Assembly: GCF_030272615.1 (NCBI RefSeq)
Contig: NC_081411.1
Coordinates: forward strand, 157,744,471-157,808,470
Direction of reading: 5' to 3'
DNA length: 64,000 bases
Source of the DNA: Cryptomeria japonica
Lineage: Eukaryota > Streptophyta > Pinopsida > Cupressales > Cupressaceae
Of this stretch, positions 33,600 to 44,574 are shown in pieces. A program made the translations under genes and the position numbers. The notes under the pieces were generated by a model that saw only the letters and a program-made list of their open reading frames with translations, did no database searches and was not told where the DNA came from. How positions within the stretch are numbered: the stretch's first letter is position 1; each line of letters begins with the position of its first letter.

Positions 33600-34080
33600 T
33601 CTACTGTTCAATTCTAGTTTTCTGCAAGTGGTTATTTGTTGCAAAATTCTAAGTCTACTTTAATATGGGCCATACAACATTTCCTCCTATTTATCAAAGT
33701 CATTCATGGTTGCATTCAAATCTCCTCCTACCAAACATTTCATGTTTTGCAAAGCTTGTATTACTTCAGTAATTTGCTTCCATACCTCTTTCTTTCTTGT
33801 TGTTCCTGTTGGACCATACACATTAGTTACAAAGAATGCCTCTTTGACATTTGGGCTCATAATTTTAAGTATTTGTAGATTCTAATTTTTAATAATTTCC
33901 CTATTATTGATTCTGAATGGATTCCATATCACTCTCATTCCATTCTCATAATATCCTTATTATTGATTCTAATGGATTCAATATCACTCATACTCCCGGT
34001 GCTCCCACTGCTTCCACAAAAATACATTTCCATTATCTCCATTTACAAGGGATTCCATAATCTGGCTCAGAGTTCTAACC
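33600..34080 (-). pseudogene. LINE-2 endonuclease relic
   Basis: AP-endonuclease-like domain of a LINE ORF2, reverse strand. Readable: GMRVIWNPFRINN (near 33940-33900), EAFFVTNVYGPTG (near 33850-33810), VWKQITEVIQALQNMKCLVG and GDLNATMNDFD (near 33780-33705), matching the VYGP and GGDFN motifs. The WNP segment occurs twice because a ~38-bp stretch is duplicated at 33904-33941 and 33958-33995. Sequence after GDLN is lost, and no RT follows. Confidence 0.75.
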
Positions 34081-35020
34081 TTCAATATATCCTATTCATC
34101 CTCTTCAAAGGCGCTGTCTTCTTCATCCAACGTGATAAAATTTTCATCCTCTCTCCTGTGTTGCCAAACATTCTTTTCCTTCCGAATGCTTACCTTGGAT
34201 GGTTTCCCCTGCATATTTCCCCATCTAGAATGTTGATTTTGGATCTGGTCGCCTTGTTTCATTGTAGTAAAATTTTCTTCACCACCAAGTATATCCAACA
34301 TTGTCTTCTCTTCTTTTCATTTTTTCTATTACCATCACAAATCACTTTAGTACTGTAGTTTTTCTCTGAATGATTCGTTCTCATGATGGATCACTTTCTC
34401 TCCTTTTGTCAGTTTTTATTTTTGTATCTAACCGTTGTGCCTCAATATTGGGTAACCTCCTTTATTCTACTGTATCATTCTCTCGGGAGTTCAGTTAACA
34501 CTCATCTACAGTGTGCCCAATCTTTCGACATCTCCTACAGATCTCGTCTACTTCCTTTACTCCGATTTGTTGTTGAACTCCATTTTAGCACAGGTAGGAG
34601 AAGATAGTTTCATAGACAAATAACTACATTTTCATCTGCCCTAACAAAATTTGCTTATTGATCCCAAATAATCTTCAGAGTATACATATCCCATAATTCT
34701 GTTGAAAGCTTGTAAAGTCTGATCCACAAGGGGTACGTCTACCATTTCTTCCTTGATTGGATTAACATGTGGAGTCCAATCATTAATATAAAATCCTCTT
34801 CCACTCATCATGAACTGTTTGTTATTCAAATTCCATCTCTTCAAACCCTAGCTAATCTCTAGTGCACAGGTGGTTCTGGCGCTCCTCGTCTTCTAACAGG
34901 TGTTTGTTTACTTTCATTAGAACCTTCCTATATAAATTAATTCGTGAAAGCTTTTAGCTAATTCCTCACTTTTCTGGTTACTTGCTTCAAACTCAGTAAA
35001 CTTATTTGATTAGCTGCAAG
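34081..35020 (-). pseudogene. LINE-2 ORF1 relic (DUF4283-like, zinc knuckle)
   Basis: Reverse strand: a charged N-terminal part (SNESKQTPVRRRGAPEPP near 34930), then KRWNLNNKQFMMSGRGFYIN and DWTPHVNPIKEEMVDVPLV (34844-34740), the pattern of the DUF4283 RNA-binding region of plant LINE ORF1. CRRCRKIGHTVDEC (about 34545-34500) is an intact CX2CX4HX4C knuckle. A hydrophilic tail (34301-34092) precedes the endonuclease. Frames change between the pieces. Confidence 0.75.
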
Positions 35021-36366
35021 CTCATTTATATAAGATTAATTACTTCATGATTACTTAGTTAATCAATTTTATTTTTAAGTGCTAGAGGGATTTGGAATGA
35101 ATGCTCTATTGGGTACCAATTGGATCAATTGAAAAATTTCAGCAATATATATCTTGTATATGTTTAGTTGATAGGCTTTTTAAGCAGACTCGTAAGTTTA
35201 CAAAGTGTTGAGAAACCTATCTCATTCCATTAAATTGTACTGACTTATCAATTCTTTAAGACATTGCTCCACATCAAATCTTACAATTATAAAAGATAGT
35301 ATTAAATTTGCAATCTATACAAAATCTTGTCGCTAATAATCTATTATGTCTAAAACCCCAGCACTTGTAGATCTAAAGTATCGTGAATGGAATTAAGTAG
35401 CAACTCTAGAAAGATAGGATAAGGGTTATTTTTGCCAATAATGAAAATTAGTTCAAGTTGTGATTAGGATTCAATTTAATATAGTAAACTTTATAAGTTT
35501 TAATGTGCTAATGAATTAATGAAAGGTAAATGCAAGATAAATTTTATGGCTTTGGAAATAAAATCCATCTTAAACTAAAAGTTTATTGACAGAAAAATCA
35601 TAAAAATTTCAAAATAGTCAAAAGCTTTATATAACAAAACAAAACTTGTTTTAAAAAGTGTATAAACAAATAATACACATTTGTAAAGCAATCCCAATAA
35701 AGCTACTATGGATACACAAAAAATCTTAGAGGATCAATTTTAAAATTTTGAATCCAATCATAAAAGACAATTAGCACATAAATTAAATCAATGAAACTCA
35801 CAAAGTTTGCATTCAATTATGATTAACAAATTAAAAAGATTCGAATCGAGACAAGAGGAAAAAAACATAAGATGTTGCCTATTATATCCCTTTCTTATTT
35901 ACAACAAATGTAAATTGAAAGTTATATTACATAAATTAAATTAAATATACAAATTCTACTAATCTTAGGAGAGGAAGGCCAATTTTCAAAAAAGTATGTT
36001 TCAAAGTTTGGATAGACATTTAACATTTGCCCATACAAACAAAATCAACACAAAATCCTCAAATCTAGCTAGGTATTATAAAAAATTAACCCCAACCAAG
36101 CAAATAAAATAAACCTCAAGCAAATTAAGAACTTCATGAAGAAGGAAAAATAAAAATATTACTACCATAAAATCTGGATTAGCTTCTCAAGAAAAACATC
36201 AATTACATAAAGGTTCTTGAAAATGCATATGATATAAATACTAAATATGTATATTACCTATAGAACACTGAGAAACTCACTAGAAATGATTATAATGAGC
36301 TTAATCAAATGACTTCTATCTAAAATAATAGATAAGCCTTATTTGAAAGTGAAACTATTAGGAAAT
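35021..36366. other. AT-rich spacer, nothing recognised
   Basis: About 1.3 kb with stops in every frame and no terminal repeats or motif that I can identify. Confidence 0.55.
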
Positions 36367-36370
36367 AATG

Positions 36371-37000
36371 TGTTAAAACCACATTCTAATAATCCATTTC
36401 CTACATAAATCATGAGAGAAAAAACATGCATGAAAAAAACCAGCCTCCAAAAGCATTCATACTCCATTGTATTAATCAACCATAAAGCTACATAGAGTTG
36501 CAATGAATACCTCTAAATCATCAAGCCCTCCAACGCATTCCCATGTGTCCAAACATGAATCCACACATCCCATGACATTCTTTGCAAATGCAAACCTTCA
36601 AAGGACTCAATACAATGACAACCCAAAACCACCAGCAAACCTTAAATAATAAACATGTGGTTTCTTTTATAGACCCAAGCTCACACAAAAACAAGGAGTG
36701 GTAAAGTAAAACCATGTGCTTACCTACCCTTGACCCCACATTTAATATTAGGTAGTAAGTTTTCTCTTTTTAAATATCTTCCCCAATATTAAATAATTAC
36801 AATATAATAATCCCAATGTTACAATACAATTCATCAAGTGGCCCTAAGAATATTCCTAAGGAATCTCTACATGGTACACATCCATGTGCAACATCAAATA
36901 AATAAATATTACATTACATATACATGGGAAACCACATAAAAAATAAATATTACAATTACAACATTATTATGCAAGGTGTACAACACCTATTTTCCCAATA
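36371..37000 (-). repeat. Solo LTR on the reverse strand
   Basis: On the reverse strand it starts TATTGGGAAAATAGGTG (ancestral TGTTGGGAAAAT, like the LTR of X) at 37000 and ends GGTTTTAACA at 36371. A TATA box, TCTATAAAAG, lies at 36675-36664 on that strand. GAAAT occurs on both sides (36362-36366 and 37001-37005), suggesting the duplication, although it leaves four extra bases on the left. No coding sequence. Confidence 0.65.
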
Positions 37001-37722
37001 GAAATGAGTTCTTATAAAAAGAAAAAAGGAAGGAAAATTTAGATCCTTAAATGAATAGGGATAGCCACAAATACATAGTGTGATAAAAAATAGCTATTGA
37101 TCATATAATGGTAAACAACTTAAAAAAGAAACCAATAAAAGAAAACAATTTAAAACACAAGGGAATTTTTAACTTTGAAAATTATTATTTTTGTTTGTTT
37201 TTAAAAAAATGTCTAGCGATGCTAGCATGACACACCCTCCAACTCCACGTGAAATGATTTTGATTCGGAGCTATGAATCGGTGAGGCCACAATTGGGGGA
37301 CCTTATCCCCACACTTCATCCCTACACTTCACTTGTTCAAACCCATGAGAACAACAACCCAACGAAGACACAAGGCCTACGAGCATAATGGCTTAGCAGA
37401 GGTTTGAATCTTGGTGGTCACTTCACCAACAAAGTGTTTTAACCGCGACACTACATGTTCGAAAACTACATAAAAAATTAGTTATTAGAAAAATTAAAAT
37501 TTATTATTTATTGAAACATTTTTTTTACATATAATTAAAATAACGTAATTACCTTATTCAAAGATACAATTCAAGTAAAGTTGTTACTATTTTATTGATG
37601 TATCATCTAATACTTCTTCTACCCCTAAATTAATACTTCTACTCGTAAATTATACATTTAATACAATTGTCTTAGAAAAAAGAAAATTTGTATTGATTTT
37701 TTGGTAGTTTGCAGACATTGAT
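37001..37722. other. Spacer with a possible SINE-like or dispersed repeat segment
   Basis: The segment 37230-37460 is less AT-rich than its surroundings. It contains GGTTTGAATCTTGG, which resembles a tRNA-type B box (GGTTCGAATCC), and AATGGCTTAGCAGAGG just before it. No A-box spacing, tail or target duplication could be fixed. The rest is AT-rich. Confidence 0.3.
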
Positions 37723-38421
37723 ATTATTTTTAGGATAGGGTGACATTAACATTGCATTAATAAGCCATTGATATGTCTCCATGGTCTTTGTAAAGTACTC
37801 ACTAGGACATGTGAAAAAAATATTATATATTTTTATTTTATGGCTATTTGTAATTGCATTTTCAAGTGGTGAACATAAAAAGGTTATAAATATAAATGAA
37901 AGTGGATAAAATACACTCCTTCCCACATCCATATTGAGACATGAGGGTTCATTCATAAGACGACCATGTTTGGGAGGAGAAAAGGTGTCCATTTGGGGAT
38001 CTAGACAATTATCTAGAGAATCACTACAAGTTAGGAAGCACTCAAAATGTGTAAAGGTTAAGTGGCTTTAGGTTTGGTATCCATAGACTCACTTCAAGAG
38101 TCATTTATTATTTTATCATCTCTATTAACTATTTATTCTCCAAGGCATGGGTTTTTGCAAGTGTTTTTGGCCCCTTGCTTTGGAAAATAGTGGTGGTTTT
38201 TCCTCTCCCATTTGGCTATAAATTAGAGCCAAGACATAGTTGTTTATTCATTAGTTGTTCATTGTTTCCAAGTAGTTCTTGGATCATTTAAAGAAGTGTT
38301 TTGAAGTGTATTATTGTGGTGTTCTCCCTTTTGAAGAATAATAATATACTTGCCCTTGTTCTTTGTTGGTGTTTTTTCTTGGAAGTTTCTCCACATAAAT
38401 CTAGTGTCTCTTTTGGTATGA

Positions 38422-38440
38422 TTGATTTCATATTTATGTT
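38422..38440. repeat. LINE-1 target-site duplication, left copy
   Basis: TTGATTTCATATTTATGTT, 19 bp, identical to 46138-46156. Its length is typical of LINE target-primed reverse transcription. Confidence 0.93.
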
Positions 38441-38633
38441 TTTGATTAACATAAAAATAGGTTTTGAAGGGGCCCCAAAACCCTTTTACAAAAGATCCTT
38501 ATGAGAGAAAAGCATTAAGAAACAAAAAGGAACATACAAAGGAAAAACCAACATAGCAACAAGAAAAAACCCACAAAAAAGCTCCAAAAAACCAGCGACA
38601 ACCGGCGAAACCAGAGAAAGCATAGAAAAGGAA
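38441..38633 (-). other. LINE-1 3' end
   Basis: About 190 bp after the last stop. Read on the reverse strand it ends …GGTTTTGGGGCCCCTTC… CTATTTTTATGTTAATCAAA and meets the target duplication. There is no long poly(A), only a short A-rich end. Confidence 0.65.
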
Positions 38634-40408
38634 CTATTTTATATTTTTTAGGGCATTATCCAAGTTATTGCTAATCCCATACAGTTCTTTGATATTATCC
38701 CTAAGATTAGGGATTTCTTTAGCAGACACCACAACTACTTTCTTCAAGCTTGCCCTAGATCTCTTTGTCGCTCCACTAGGAGTAGACTCCCCTATCCCGG
38801 TCTCGATAGCATCTTCATCAATGTTGAGGTCCAACACCGATTTGGGAGAGTTGGAGTTTTCAAAGACCTTAGATATTTCCTCTAGGTTCTTTGTAACAGC
38901 AGTCAAGATGTTCGGAATCATTCCCAACACGTTTTTCATTGCCACTTTACCTTCTTCTAGATTATCAATCTGAGCTTCCATCTTCCTAGATTTTTCCTCC
39001 ATATCCTGCTTCCATTGCTTGTGGTTCATATCATCTTCCTACCTTTTCTCATCCATCTGGTTACCATTTTTTTCATTATTCTTCAAAAATTCATATGTCC
39101 ACCTGTCAAAACCCAATTTGCCCTCGGTAAGGTTTTTGAGGTTGTCTAGCAATAACTTCTCCAACACCCTCCTTATCCTTACTCAAACTATCCTTATCAG
39201 TTTCCCTCTCGAGTTCCTTATTATTCTCTATCTTAGAATCTGTTTCTTTTTCCTCATTAACCTTATCATCCTTCTCCACCATAGGCTGGTTGTTGACATT
39301 GCCAAGGCTAGCACTGCGAGTTGGGCTATCTTGGTCTGACATGTCCTCAGTTTCATCTTCCTCGACTCCCACATCCTCATCATTCCAGATTACTCACCTC
39401 CAAACTCATCCATGTCCATTTGACTGCCATATTTTCTGGTTTCCTCTATGTCCTTCTCGTCCTCTTGAGTTTTCATGCCAGTAGCACTCTTGCTCTTTTT
39501 GTTCTGAGTTGACTCTTCCTTGCTAGGTCTACCTTCCTCTAGCTTTCTCTTGCCTTTCCCTGGAGAAGAAGACAATCTCTTGTTTCCCTGAATGGCAAGG
39601 ATTTTGTAGTGCTCATAAATGAGCACAACAAGGCCACAATGAAGCATTGGTTTCGAAGGATTCTTGTTGTGTTTGTTGAGAGACCTCGACAAAGACCTTA
39701 AGAGGTAGTAGGGCAGGGAAACCATTTTCTCATGCCTAAAGTGGTTTAATAGCACAAAATGGTAAGTATGGGCCCTAGTAAAATGACCCTCCACTGTTAT
39801 GTATTCCATGATAGCATTCACAACATAGCCCCAAATTGTTTTGATGTTGGATGCATCATAATAACCCCCCATATCTTTGCCTATTTTAGCCCTCTCCTTC
39901 TCCTTATGTAGGAAAAGTTTAACCATGTTATTGGAAACTTTAAGATCTCTAAAAAAATTAAGACTTGAGTAGGGCATACCTGTTACAATCGCAATGAGGC
40001 CTGCGTCCAATTTGAACCTCACACCATGGATTTTAAAAGACCCATTACTCCAATTTTCAGTTATTTTGGAGACTGCAAGATTAACTTGCCTTTATTGTAA
40101 TCATCGAGCTTCTCCATAAAATTCGTCAGGGACCCTTTTTCCAGCTTTGTCCATACTTTTGGATTTTCCTTCCATCTAGATATGTTATCTGGTTCCTCCC
40201 TCCTTAGATCCCCTCCCATATTCAATTTCACAGTATAACCTTTGTTCTTCTGCAAACTCAGAGCTTCTTTCCCATTGTCTCTCAAAATTTTGAAAATGTT
40301 AACCCACAAAGTGTGCAGAGGGTTAATATCTTTGATTACGATTCTTCCACTTTGCCAAGTAATCATTACCTTTCTATAAATGCATAAATTACTCATTTCA
40401 ATTATCAT
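38634..40408 (-). pseudogene. LINE-1 third coding region (ORF3), unknown function
   Basis: Downstream of RNase H, on the same strand and inside the target duplications. Parts: 40408-40061 (VMITWQSGRIVIKDINPLHT … EEPDNISRWKENPKVWTKLE). A one-base shift near 40070 then gives VSKITENWSNGSFKIHGVRF, followed by LDAGLIAIVTGMPYSS and, to 39390, a helical domain (WGYVVNAIMEYITVEGHFT, VSLPYYLLRSLSRSLNKH). A basic linker comes next (KRKLEEGRPSKEE, NKKSKS), then an acidic Glu/Asp-rich region (39372-39106), and finally a predicted coiled coil (WKQDMEEKSRKMEAQIDNLE, 39029-38634). Usual plant L1 elements stop after RNase H. The VTG-M-P core recalls the retroelement accessory protein family seen in element B. 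Confidence 0.72.
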
Positions 40409-41117
40409 AATTGTGCGTTCCTTCTTTCCCTATGAATCTATCCTTTCTTAGGAGATCTTTAATACTAAAATTGATATTATCTTCCCCATGCCAAATAGTT
40501 TGAGCTTCAGAATTAACGCCTAGGTTCGCCAGGCCATCCTCAACCAATTTTTTTTCAATAAAGGCATGTTCAATTATTATAACTTTGAAGCTAGTGATAA
40601 TTTCTCTAGCTTTAAAAATTATATTTTCTATAGACCATGAAGGCTTAGTTTCCCCCTTCAAGCACTTGATAATATTTAGTGAGTCTCCCTCCAGCCATAA
40701 GTTGTCATGATTTAGGTTCTTATAAATTATCAAGGTATTCAAAGCTGCTAAAGCTTTAGCATAATGACTGGTTTGACTACCCAAAGGACCAATGACTGCC
40801 ACTAGGGAACTTTTAGCAAAATTCTTGACAATGTCCCCATAACCAACTTTATCTAGATTCCCCTTCAATGCCCCATCAAAGTTGGCCTTTATCCATCCCT
40901 GAAGAGGAAAGAACCACACAAGACCTTCCCTACCCTTCTCCTTACTGGATTTGGTGATAGAAAGATTCCATCTATCATTAAAGTCTTCTTTAGCTGCTAA
41001 ACCATGATCAGTACCATTGCAACATTCAAATATACCTCTATATATTTTATCCACCACAACTTCAGGGTTAGCACTTTTATCCCTAAAGATCCTATTATTG
41101 TGCTCCTTCCAAATGTT
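40398..41117 (-). pseudogene. LINE-1 ORF2: RNase H domain
   Basis: Removes RNA from the RNA:DNA hybrid. The reading GWIKANFDGALKGNLDKVGY marks the start, with the first Asp in NFDGA. Then SQTSHYAKALAALNTL, DNLWLEGDSLNIIKCLKGE (second Asp in EGDS) and IEHAFIEKKLVEDGLANLG, where H.YRE..K.AD is usual. It is in the same frame as RT, with one stop at the 41118 boundary. It ends at 40398, overlapping the start of the third coding region by about 10 bases. Confidence 0.86.
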
Positions 41118-41899
41118 CTAGATAACATTAGGGAAATTAAGTTTCCAAAGCTCCACAATCTTAGGGTTGGAATTAGGATAGTACCATTGCTGCCATGACT
41201 CTCCTAGAGAGTTTGGGAAAACCCAACTCAACTTCCACCTACTAAAAATAATTTTCCAAATTTCCTGGCTGAAAGTACACTGGTGGAGAATGTGGCAAGA
41301 AGACTCTTCTTCCTTGCAATAAAGAGAACACCTATTGGGAAAAATAAATCCCCTCTTTTGAAGGTTGTCCAAAGTCAGCACCTTATTTTGGATAAAGATC
41401 CAAAAAAAGATATTAACTTTAGGAGTTAATTTCTTATGCCACACTTTAGCCCAAATAGGAATCTCTTTCATAACTTTGTTGTGGATAGCCACAACCAGTG
41501 ACACAGAGTAATTCCCATTTGAGGTCTCCCTCCAAATCAAACTATCTGCTTTGTTGTCCCTCAAAATTTTAAAAGAAAGCAAAATCTCAAGAAACTTTAA
41601 ACCCGGACAATGCTGGTTAAACTCAATCCAATTCCCATTTCTCCAATAGTCTCTAACCAAACCCCCATACCTATTTTTGAACCAATATTTCCAATCATTA
41701 AGGATTGGAATTTCCTCCAAAGGTTTATCCATAAGCCATCTATCTTCCAAAAATCTTATACCTCTTCCATTCCCCAATTTCCACATTCTACTAGCAACAA
41801 CCCAACTTTTAGCCGATTGAACTGCATTCCAAATTGCAGAACCTTCAACGATAAAAGATTTATCCAAAAATTCTTCCTCAGAAGGTTGCATGTGAAGAT
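41118..41899 (-). pseudogene. LINE-1 ORF2: RT-associated zinc-binding domain
   Basis: The zf-RVT region typical of plant L1 ORF2. Landmarks: WNAVQSAKSWVVASRMWKLG, GIRFLEDRWL, IWRETSNGNYSVSL, IWAKVWHKKLTPKVNIFFWI, then Cys/His residues in RCSLYCKEEESSCHILHQCT (spacing CX3C…CHX3HQC). It continues the RT frame, with stops at its two edges. Confidence 0.87.
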
Positions 41900-43359
41900 A
41901 TTTCTTTTTCTAGATTAAATTCCACTCTCTTTCCTCCCCTTTCATTCTCTAGATTTGTTTTTCTAATAAGGCATTATTCATAGAGTTGATATTCCTTAAA
42001 CCCAACCCCCCAGAGGCCTTGGGAGAATAGATTTTGTTCCAAGCTATAAGGGGAATTCTATTCTTGTCTTCCACTCTCGACCAAAGAATTTTTTTTTGGA
42101 TTCTTTCAATTGCCTCCGCAAACTTTCTAGGGATTTCAAACAAACTGAGGACATAAATAGCTAAGTTTTGGAGAGTAGCTTTAAGCAGTGTCACCTTATC
42201 TGCTTGACTAAGGATAGCCCCTTTCCAACCTGCCAGTTTAGAGTTGAATTTGTCAACCAGCTTAATCCACAAATTATCCACAGGCTTAAAACAGAGGGGA
42301 AGCCCCAAGTAAGAAGAGGGAAACTCAGCAATTTTACATCCAAGAATTCTTTCAATCTTTAATTGTCTTTGAACAGGGGTGTTGATGAAGAACAAATAAC
42401 TCTTATCCCAAATAATTTTTTGGCCAGAAGCAGATTCATAAATATCCATTACTTTCTTCACATTTCTTGCTTCCCTAATAGTAGCTTCCCCCATGGTAAT
42501 TGAATCATCAAAAAACTGTTCATGGGTACAAGTAATATTGGATGAAGAAGGTTTCAGACCTTTGAGATTACCTTCTTCCACATTTTTAAAAATAAATATG
42601 CCCAAACTTTCAGCTAAATTAGTAAACAGGATTGGGGAGATGGGATCCCCATGTCTTAGACCTCTAGTGCTTTTGAAGAAACTGGAAGGAGAACCATTGA
42701 CAATAACAACAGATGAAGAAGTTTCCATCAATTGTGAGCAGAGCTGAATAACTTTTTCTCCAAAACCAAAGCCTTTCATAATCCTGAAAAGGAAATGCCA
42801 GTTCACTCTATCATAGGCTTTAGACATTTCTAACTTAAGAAAAAAGCCCTGATTTTTAGTAGCCATTAGAGAATGAATATTTTCATGAACTGAAATAATG
42901 GAATCCAAAATTTGTCTACTAGGGACAAAACTATTTTCATGAACTGAAATAATGGAAGAATATCCAACAATCTAGAAGTGAGAACCTTAGATAAAATCTT
43001 GTAAACAGAGTTACAAAGACTAATAGGTCTAAATTTATTGAGAGAGTCAGCTCTTGAAATCTTTGGAATAAGAACAATGAACGTCACATTCAATTCTTTT
43101 AGAAGCCTTCTAGACCCAAATAATTCTTTCACTCCTTTACAGATATCATTCTCCACAATGTGCCAAAGGGACTGGAAAAAGGACATTGGAAAACCATCCG
43201 GACTAGGAGACTTATCTCCCTAAAAAGAAAACACCACCTTTTTTATTTCCTGACTAGAAGGTATCCGAGAGAGAAATTTTTTGTCTTCCTCATTCAAGGT
43301 AGAAGGGATAGCCTGCAAAAGGAGGTTTTGAATACTGACATCAAGATCATCCACTTCTC
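41900..43359 (-). pseudogene. LINE-1 ORF2: reverse transcriptase
   Basis: RT landmarks: LNVTFIVLIPKISRADSLNK and FRPISLCNSVYKILSKVLTS (43186-42960), then LDSIISVHENIHSLMATKNQ, FFLKLEMSKAYDRVNWHFLF, STRGLRHGDPISPILFTNLA, and the catalytic box read as Q-F-F-D-D (normally F-A-D-D) near 42510. The thumb includes SSYLGLPLCFKP. A 21-bp stretch (TTCATGAACTGAAATAATGGA on the + strand, with a neighbouring base) is repeated about 50 bp apart at 42883 and 42933 and shifts the frame there. Otherwise it is open from 42908 to 41949. Confidence 0.9.
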
Positions 43360-44574
43360 TTAGGAGGTTGCTAAAATAATCCAGAGCTTCCTTATATCAT
43401 TATGATCCATTAAAATCCCCCTATTACAGGATAACCTGGAAATCCTGTTTACCGCCCTATGCTTAAGAGTAGTTAAGTGAAAAAACCAGGCATTTTTATC
43501 ACCTTCCTTCAAATACAAGGCTCTAGATCTTTGTCTCCAGAATGTCTCTTCATTAGAAATAATAGTGTGGTATTTAGACAACAAACTATTTTCAACAGAT
43601 CTCAAATCTTCTGAAAGCCCATCCACTTGGATTTTATCTTTGCCTTCTTTAATTTCAGCCTTAATTCGGGCTTTACTTTTGAAGATATCCCCAAATGTCT
43701 CTTTGTTCCAAATTTTGATTTTGGCCTTTATAATATTGAGCTTTTTGGCTATTCTAAATAAATTTGTTCCCTCAACCTCAGAGCTCCACCAATCAGCAAT
43801 ACAAACTTCTAGAGACGGATGGGATAACCACGCTTTTCCAAATCTAAAAGGGAAATTTCTCTTAGCAAAAAAATAATTGGCAGTAAAATAAATAGGGGAA
43901 TGATCAGAACCAATCTTAATAATAGAATCCATAGATCAACTATACTTAGATAACCACTCAGGGGAAATCAAGGTTCTATCTAACCTTACTTGGATAAGAT
44001 CTACTCCAGTTCTTCTATTAGTCCAGGTATAGTTGATCACTTGGAGATCCACATCCATAAGAGCTTGATCATTGATAAAATCCATAAGATATTGTTTACC
44101 ATAAAGCTGCAAGGGGAAGACTCCCATCTTCTCATCTTCTTTAAGCAGAGTATTAAAATCTCCCATTATTATCCATCTTTTATCAACAAAATTTAATCTC
44201 TCTTCTGCAAGGCTTCTCCAATATTTAAATCTTCCAGCTTTGGTATTAGGCACATAGACATTAGTAATAACCCCAAAAGAGTTATCCTTAATATGCTCGA
44301 GCAATACAGAAGTCCTATTGATTTCTGAAATGATTTCCTTACCTTTAATAGTTTTTTGGTTCCAAAAAATCACTATGCCTCCGGAAGCACCCTCCAAACT
44401 AGTTCCTATGACTCTATTATTTTTCAATATTCTGATCCTTTTCACTTTCTCCTTACACATCTTAGTTTCCTGAACAAGGACCACATTTGGTTTATGATCT
44501 CTTATAATATTACGTAACACATCCTTCTTATAAGGGGCATTCAACCCTCTAATATTCCAAGAAATTATCTTCAT
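43360..44574 (-). pseudogene. LINE-1 ORF2: AP-type endonuclease and linker
   Basis: Nicks target DNA to start reverse transcription. It starts MKIISWNIRGLNAPYKKDVL at 44574, the normal ORF2 start with the first catalytic Asn (N in SWNIRGLN). Then VVLVQETKM (Glu), GASGGIVIFWNQ, VITNVYVPNT, WIIMGDFNTLL (Asp/Asn), YTWTNRRTG and IIKIGSDHSPIYF (terminal SDHSP). One TGA at 43936 interrupts an otherwise single frame to 43360. The linker region (KARIKAEIKEGKDKIQ) leads to RT. Confidence 0.92.

Noticed and set aside
33963-34358. 131-codon + strand reading rich in Leu/Phe/Ile, resembling a membrane protein
   Set aside because: It is the antisense of the LINE-2 ORF1/endonuclease relic; hydrophobicity results from reading the complement of a charged protein.
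36521-36739. 72-codon Cys-rich reverse-strand reading
   Set aside because: Lies inside the solo LTR downstream of its TATA box and resembles no known protein; likely chance in LTR sequence.
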